Below, in pieces: positions 61,084-64,000 of a stretch of 64,000 nt of DNA (position 1 is the first letter of the stretch; each line of letters begins with the position of its first letter). This DNA comes from Dyella_A sp049445995 (lineage in GTDB: Bacteria > Pseudomonadota > Gammaproteobacteria > Xanthomonadales > Rhodanobacteraceae), in assembly GCF_049445995.1 (NCBI RefSeq), contig NZ_JBMSDZ010000004.1, positions 176,442 through 240,441 on the forward strand, read 5' to 3'. The notes under the pieces were generated by a model. That model did not search any database. It saw only the letters and a program-made list of their open reading frames with translations, and was not told where the DNA came from. The position numbers and the translations under genes are program-made.

Positions 61084-63269
61084 CGGCGTTCTTCGCCAGC
61101 TGCCCGAAGGGCCTGGAATACCTGCTCAAGGACGAACTGGCCGCGCTCGGTGCGCAGGACACGCGCGAGACCGTCGCCGGCGTGCACTTTGCCGGCACGC
61201 TGGAAACCGCCTATCGCGCCTGCCTGTGGTCGCGCCTGGCCAGCCGCGTGCTGCTGCCGCTGGGCGAGTTCGACGCGGCGAACGACGAGGCGCTGTATGC
61301 CGGCGTGCAGGCCATCGACTGGTCGACCCATCTCGCCAGCCATGCCACGCTGGCGGTCGACGCGCACACCACGCTGAGCAAGCTCACTCACAGCCAGTAC
61401 CTGGCGCAGCGGGTGAAGGACGCGGTGGTCGACCAGTTCCGCCAGCGCGACGGCGAGCGTCCCAGCGTGGATACCGACGAGCCGGACGTGCGCATCAACG
61501 TGCGCCTGCGCCGCGATCGCGCCACGCTGTCGCTGGATCTCTCCGGCAGCCCGCTGCATCGCCGCGGCTGGCGCGAGCTGCACGGCGAGGCGCCGCTGAA
61601 GGAAAACCTCGCCGCCGCGATGCTGCTGCGCGCCGGCTGGCCGCAGATCTACGCCGAGGGTGGTGCATTGCTCGACCCGATGTGCGGCTCCGGCACGCTG
61701 CTGGTGGAAGGCGCCTGGATGGCGGCCGACGTGGCGCCGGGCCTGCACCGCGAGTACTTCGGTTTTCTCGGTTGGGCGCAGCACGACATCGCGCTGTGGA
61801 AGCGCCTGCACGAGGAGGCTACGCAGCGCGCCGAGGCCGGCCTGCGCGCGCTGCGCTCGTGCTTCTTCGGTTCCGACTCGGACCCGCGCATGGTGCAGAC
61901 CGCCAAGCGCAACGCGCAGGAAGCGGGGGTCGCCGGCTTCTTCACGCTCGATCGCCACGACGCGTTGCACGTGGCGCCGCCGCCCGGCGTGTCGCGCGGC
62001 CTGGTGATCACCAATCCGCCCTACGGCGAGCGCCTGGGTGAGCGCGAGCAGATGCCGCCGCTGTACCGCGCGCTGGGCGAAACGCTGCGCGCGCGCTTCA
62101 CCGGCTGGCGCGCCGCGGTGCTGGCTGGCGACGTGGAACTCGGCCGCGCCATGCCGCTGCGCGCGGAGAAGAAATACACGCTCTACAACGGCGCGCTGGA
62201 AACCGTGCTGCTGATCTTCGAACTGCACGCGCGCGAGGCGATGCCGCACGAGTCCAAGCCGCTGTCGCCCGGCGCGCAGATGCTGAAGAACCGGCTGGAG
62301 AAGAACCTCAGGCACCTGCGCAAGCGGCTGCAGCGCGAGGGCATCCACTGCTGGCGCGCCTACGACCAGGACCTGCCCGAGTACGCCGCCGCCATCGACG
62401 TCTACGCCAATGCCGCGGGCGATACTTGGCTGCACATCCAGGAATACCGCGCGCCGGTGGAGATCCCGGTGGAAACGGCGCGCACGCGCATGCGCGAGAT
62501 CACCCGCGTGGCGGGCGAGGTGTTCGGCCTGCCGCGCGAGCGCATCGCGCTGAAGACCCGCGAGCGCGGCAAGGGCGGATCGAAGTACGGCCAGTTCGAC
62601 CAGCGCGGCGAATTCGTCGAGGTGGAAGAGGGCGGCCTGAAATTTTTGGTCAATCTCACCGACTACCTCGACACCGGCCTGTTTCTCGATCACCGGCTGG
62701 TGCGCGCGCGGTTGCGCGAGCTGGCCAAGGGCCGACGCTTCCTCAACCTGTTCGCCTACACCGCCACGGCCAGCGTCTACGCCGCGGCCGGCGGCGCGCG
62801 CGACACCACCAGCGTCGACCTGTCGGCGACCTATCTTGAATGGGCTTCGCGCAACCTCGCGCTGAACGGCTTCATCGGCAGCGCGCACAAGCTGATCCAG
62901 GCCGATGCGCTGGAGTTCCTGCGCGGCGAGCGCGATCGCTACGGGGTGATCTACGTCGATCCGCCGACCTTCTCCAACTCCAAGCGCGCCGAGGATTTCG
63001 ACGTGCAGCGCGATCACGTCGCCCTGCTGATGGCCTGTGGCGACCGGCTGGCGAACGATGGGGTGATCGTGTTTTCCAACAACTTCCGCCGCTTCGCACT
63101 GGATCGCGCGACGCTGGAGGAGCGCTTCACCATCGAGGACTGGACCGCCCCCGGCATCCCGTTCGATTTCACCCGACGGGCTGACATCCACGGCTGCTGG
63201 CTGCTGCGTCCGCACGCGGTGGAGGGCGACGTGAACCCGTGGGATACCGCCCGGATCAAGCGCCGCTGA
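61080..63269 (+). CDS. rlmL: Bifunctional 23S rRNA methyltransferase RlmKL
   Basis: A fused enzyme that methylates G2445 (RlmL half) and G2069 (RlmK half) of 23S rRNA. The 729-aa protein has an N-terminal THUMP domain (about 45-160), a first SAM domain with DPMCGSGTLLVE and the catalytic NPPYGERLGE, and a second SAM domain with FLNLFAYTATASVYAAAGGA and VDPPTFSNSKRAEDF. Length and domain order match the E. coli protein (702 aa). It is coupled to the upstream hydrolase by an ATGA overlap. Confidence 0.96.
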   Translation: MTAFFASCPKGLEYLLKDELAALGAQDTRETVAGVHFAGTLETAYRACLWSRLASRVLLPLGEFDAANDEALYAGVQAIDWSTHLASHATLAVDAHTTLSKLTHSQYLAQRVKDAVVDQFRQRDGERPSVDTDEPDVRINVRLRRDRATLSLDLSGSPLHRRGWRELHGEAPLKENLAAAMLLRAGWPQIYAEGGALLDPMCGSGTLLVEGAWMAADVAPGLHREYFGFLGWAQHDIALWKRLHEEATQRAEAGLRALRSCFFGSDSDPRMVQTAKRNAQEAGVAGFFTLDRHDALHVAPPPGVSRGLVITNPPYGERLGEREQMPPLYRALGETLRARFTGWRAAVLAGDVELGRAMPLRAEKKYTLYNGALETVLLIFELHAREAMPHESKPLSPGAQMLKNRLEKNLRHLRKRLQREGIHCWRAYDQDLPEYAAAIDVYANAAGDTWLHIQEYRAPVEIPVETARTRMREITRVAGEVFGLPRERIALKTRERGKGGSKYGQFDQRGEFVEVEEGGLKFLVNLTDYLDTGLFLDHRLVRARLRELAKGRRFLNLFAYTATASVYAAAGGARDTTSVDLSATYLEWASRNLALNGFIGSAHKLIQADALEFLRGERDRYGVIYVDPPTFSNSKRAEDFDVQRDHVALLMACGDRLANDGVIVFSNNFRRFALDRATLEERFTIEDWTAPGIPFDFTRRADIHGCWLLRPHAVEGDVNPWDTARIKRR

Positions 63270-63331
63270 GGTTTCAGTGGGCATTAAGTCGGCGGGGCCG
63301 AGCATTCATCCGGCACTGATGGAGGCGACAC

Positions 63332-63766
63332 ATGACACGCATCAACGGCAAAACCAAGATGGCGGCAGTCGCGGTAATGGTGGCGTCGGCGCTGGCGATG
63401 CCGGTGGCCGCCTCGGCACACGGCCACGGCTGGGGTCGCGGTGGTGGTCACTACGGCGCCTACCACGGTGGGCATCACGGTTATCGCGGCGGCTATTACG
63501 GCGGCTACCGTCATCACGAGGGCCACTGGGAAGGCGGTCGCTGGATCGCCGGCGCGCTGGTGGCCGGCGCCATGGTCGGCCTGGTCGACGCGGCGGTCAA
63601 CCCGCGGCCGGTCTACTACGATCCCCCGGTGGTCTACAGCCGTCCGCGCACCGTGATCTACGAGGAGCGTCCGGTGATCGAGCGTCGCGTGGTGCGTACG
63701 CGCACGGTGATCTACGACGACGGGTATCCGACCCGTTACATCGGCGACGATGACGACGACGATTGA
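63332..63766 (+). CDS. Secreted Gly/His/Tyr-rich protein
   Basis: A 144-aa exported protein: signal peptide KMAAVAVMVASALAMPVAAS, a His/Gly/Tyr-rich low-complexity stretch (30-65), a glycine-zipper-like hydrophobic segment WIAGALVAGAMVGLVDAAV, and an Arg/Tyr/Pro-rich tail ending in six aspartates. No family could be assigned; this composition is common in small envelope or metal-binding proteins of unknown role. A bidirectional terminator follows. Confidence 0.75.
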   Translation: MTRINGKTKMAAVAVMVASALAMPVAASAHGHGWGRGGGHYGAYHGGHHGYRGGYYGGYRHHEGHWEGGRWIAGALVAGAMVGLVDAAVNPRPVYYDPPVVYSRPRTVIYEERPVIERRVVRTRTVIYDDGYPTRYIGDDDDDD

Positions 63767-63784
63767 TGTTCGTCGGCGGGACAC

Positions 63785-63815
63785 AAAAAAAGCCCGGTCA
63801 AACCGGGCTTTTTTG
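63785..63815. terminator. Bidirectional Rho-independent terminator
   Basis: AGCCCGGT pairs with ACCGGGCT around a 4-nt loop, with an A-run before and a T-run after, so it works in both directions. It lies 20 nt after the stop of the Gly/His-rich protein. Confidence 0.93.
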
Positions 63816-63881
63816 CGGCTGCGATTTGCCCGTGGCGCTCTCGCTACGGCGGTCGAATTTTCCTCAGCCTCTCAGAGGGTG

Positions 63882-63909
63882 TCGACAAAATAAAACAAAC
63901 CTGTAGAAT
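63882..63909 (+). promoter_or_regulatory. Promoter for the gene at the window edge
   Basis: TCGACA (63882-63887), a 16-nt AT-rich spacer and TAGAAT (63904-63909) form a good sigma-70 promoter 31 nt before the ATG at 63941. Confidence 0.55.
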
Positions 63910-63940
63910 CTGCCGTAGGTCTCACGAGCGGACGGTTCTC

Positions 63941-64000
63941 ATGGAACAAAAGAAGCGCAGTGACGTAAAGCGCGGGCGCAAGCCGGCGTTGAACGAAGAT
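63941..64000 (+). CDS. Partial CDS at the window end, unidentified
   Basis: An ATG at 63941 opens a frame of 20 codons to the edge (MEQKKRSDVKRGRKPALNED). The basic start and the RGRKPALNED-like segment occur in TetR-type regulators and in some transposases, so the family cannot be decided from 20 residues. A good promoter lies just upstream. Confidence 0.45.
   Translation, partial: MEQKKRSDVKRGRKPALNED

Noticed and set aside
60975..63305. A 776-codon minus-strand ORF opposite rlmKL
   Set aside because: Antisense shadow; the plus strand encodes both RlmL and RlmK catalytic motifs.

Overview
The window reads as chromosomal DNA of a high-GC gammaproteobacterium, most likely Lysobacterales (Xanthomonadales) of the Rhodanobacteraceae type (Rhodanobacter/Dyella-like). 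This is inferred from protein flavour (MurU/AmgK recycling, an Rrf2-type SufR, a FabF-like orphan cluster, a PiuC/TonB-receptor pair), from dense ATGA/GTGA gene overlaps, and from abundant REP-type palindromes. No rRNA, tRNA or CRISPR array was seen.

Layout. 0-5 kb: secDF, a terminator, then motAB. 5-6.7 kb (minus): murU-amgK, cell-wall recycling. 6.9-8.6 kb (minus): glnK-amtB with a sigma-54 promoter and an upstream NtrC-like site. 8.8-14.9 kb: the suf iron-sulfur operon (sufR-sufB-methyltransferase-sufC-sufD-sufS), driven by a good sigma-70 promoter. 15-21.3 kb: an accessory patch with an acyltransferase, a relBE locus with a nonsense-mutated antitoxin, a Tat-exported amidase, higBA with its operator, and the remnant of a nucleotidyltransferase. 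21.3-25.2 kb: an ECF sigma factor with a putative membrane anti-sigma, small genes (GNAT, Rieske ferredoxin), a decayed membrane-protein gene and a MipA/OmpV porin-like protein, interleaved with composite repeats.

25.4-35.2 kb holds the most interesting region. A plus-strand run encodes a HAD phosphatase, class III aminotransferase, acyl carrier protein, ketosynthase, BioF2-like N-acyltransferase and arginase-fold protein. It faces a minus-strand run encoding an alpha/beta hydrolase, two half-size EamA (ArnE/ArnF-like) proteins and a DegT-type aminotransferase, with a tacAT toxin-antitoxin pair at the convergence point. It looks like a small biosynthetic/export system for an amine-bearing acyl product that I cannot name. 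Immediately beside it (35.4-41.9 kb) is an operon for a two-component system and an ABC tripartite exporter (response regulator, histidine kinase, outer-membrane factor, permease, ATPase, membrane-fusion lipoprotein).

42-51.7 kb: an M1-like metallopeptidase, small metabolic and stress genes, a SET-domain protein, a ComEA-like protein, an M20 peptidase, the PLP-homeostasis protein, an NlpC/P60 hydrolase, a glyoxalase I gene reduced by an in-frame internal deletion, and a rhomboid protease. 51.7-58.5 kb (minus): rapA, then piuC and a TonB-dependent receptor below a Fur box, then an IS630 fragment. 58.5-64 kb: a DUF2007-like protein, tesB, a 35-bp perfect palindrome, an AmpD-like amidase, a small alpha/beta hydrolase, rlmKL, a Gly/His/Tyr-rich secreted protein with a bidirectional terminator, and the first 20 codons of an unidentified gene cut off by the window edge.
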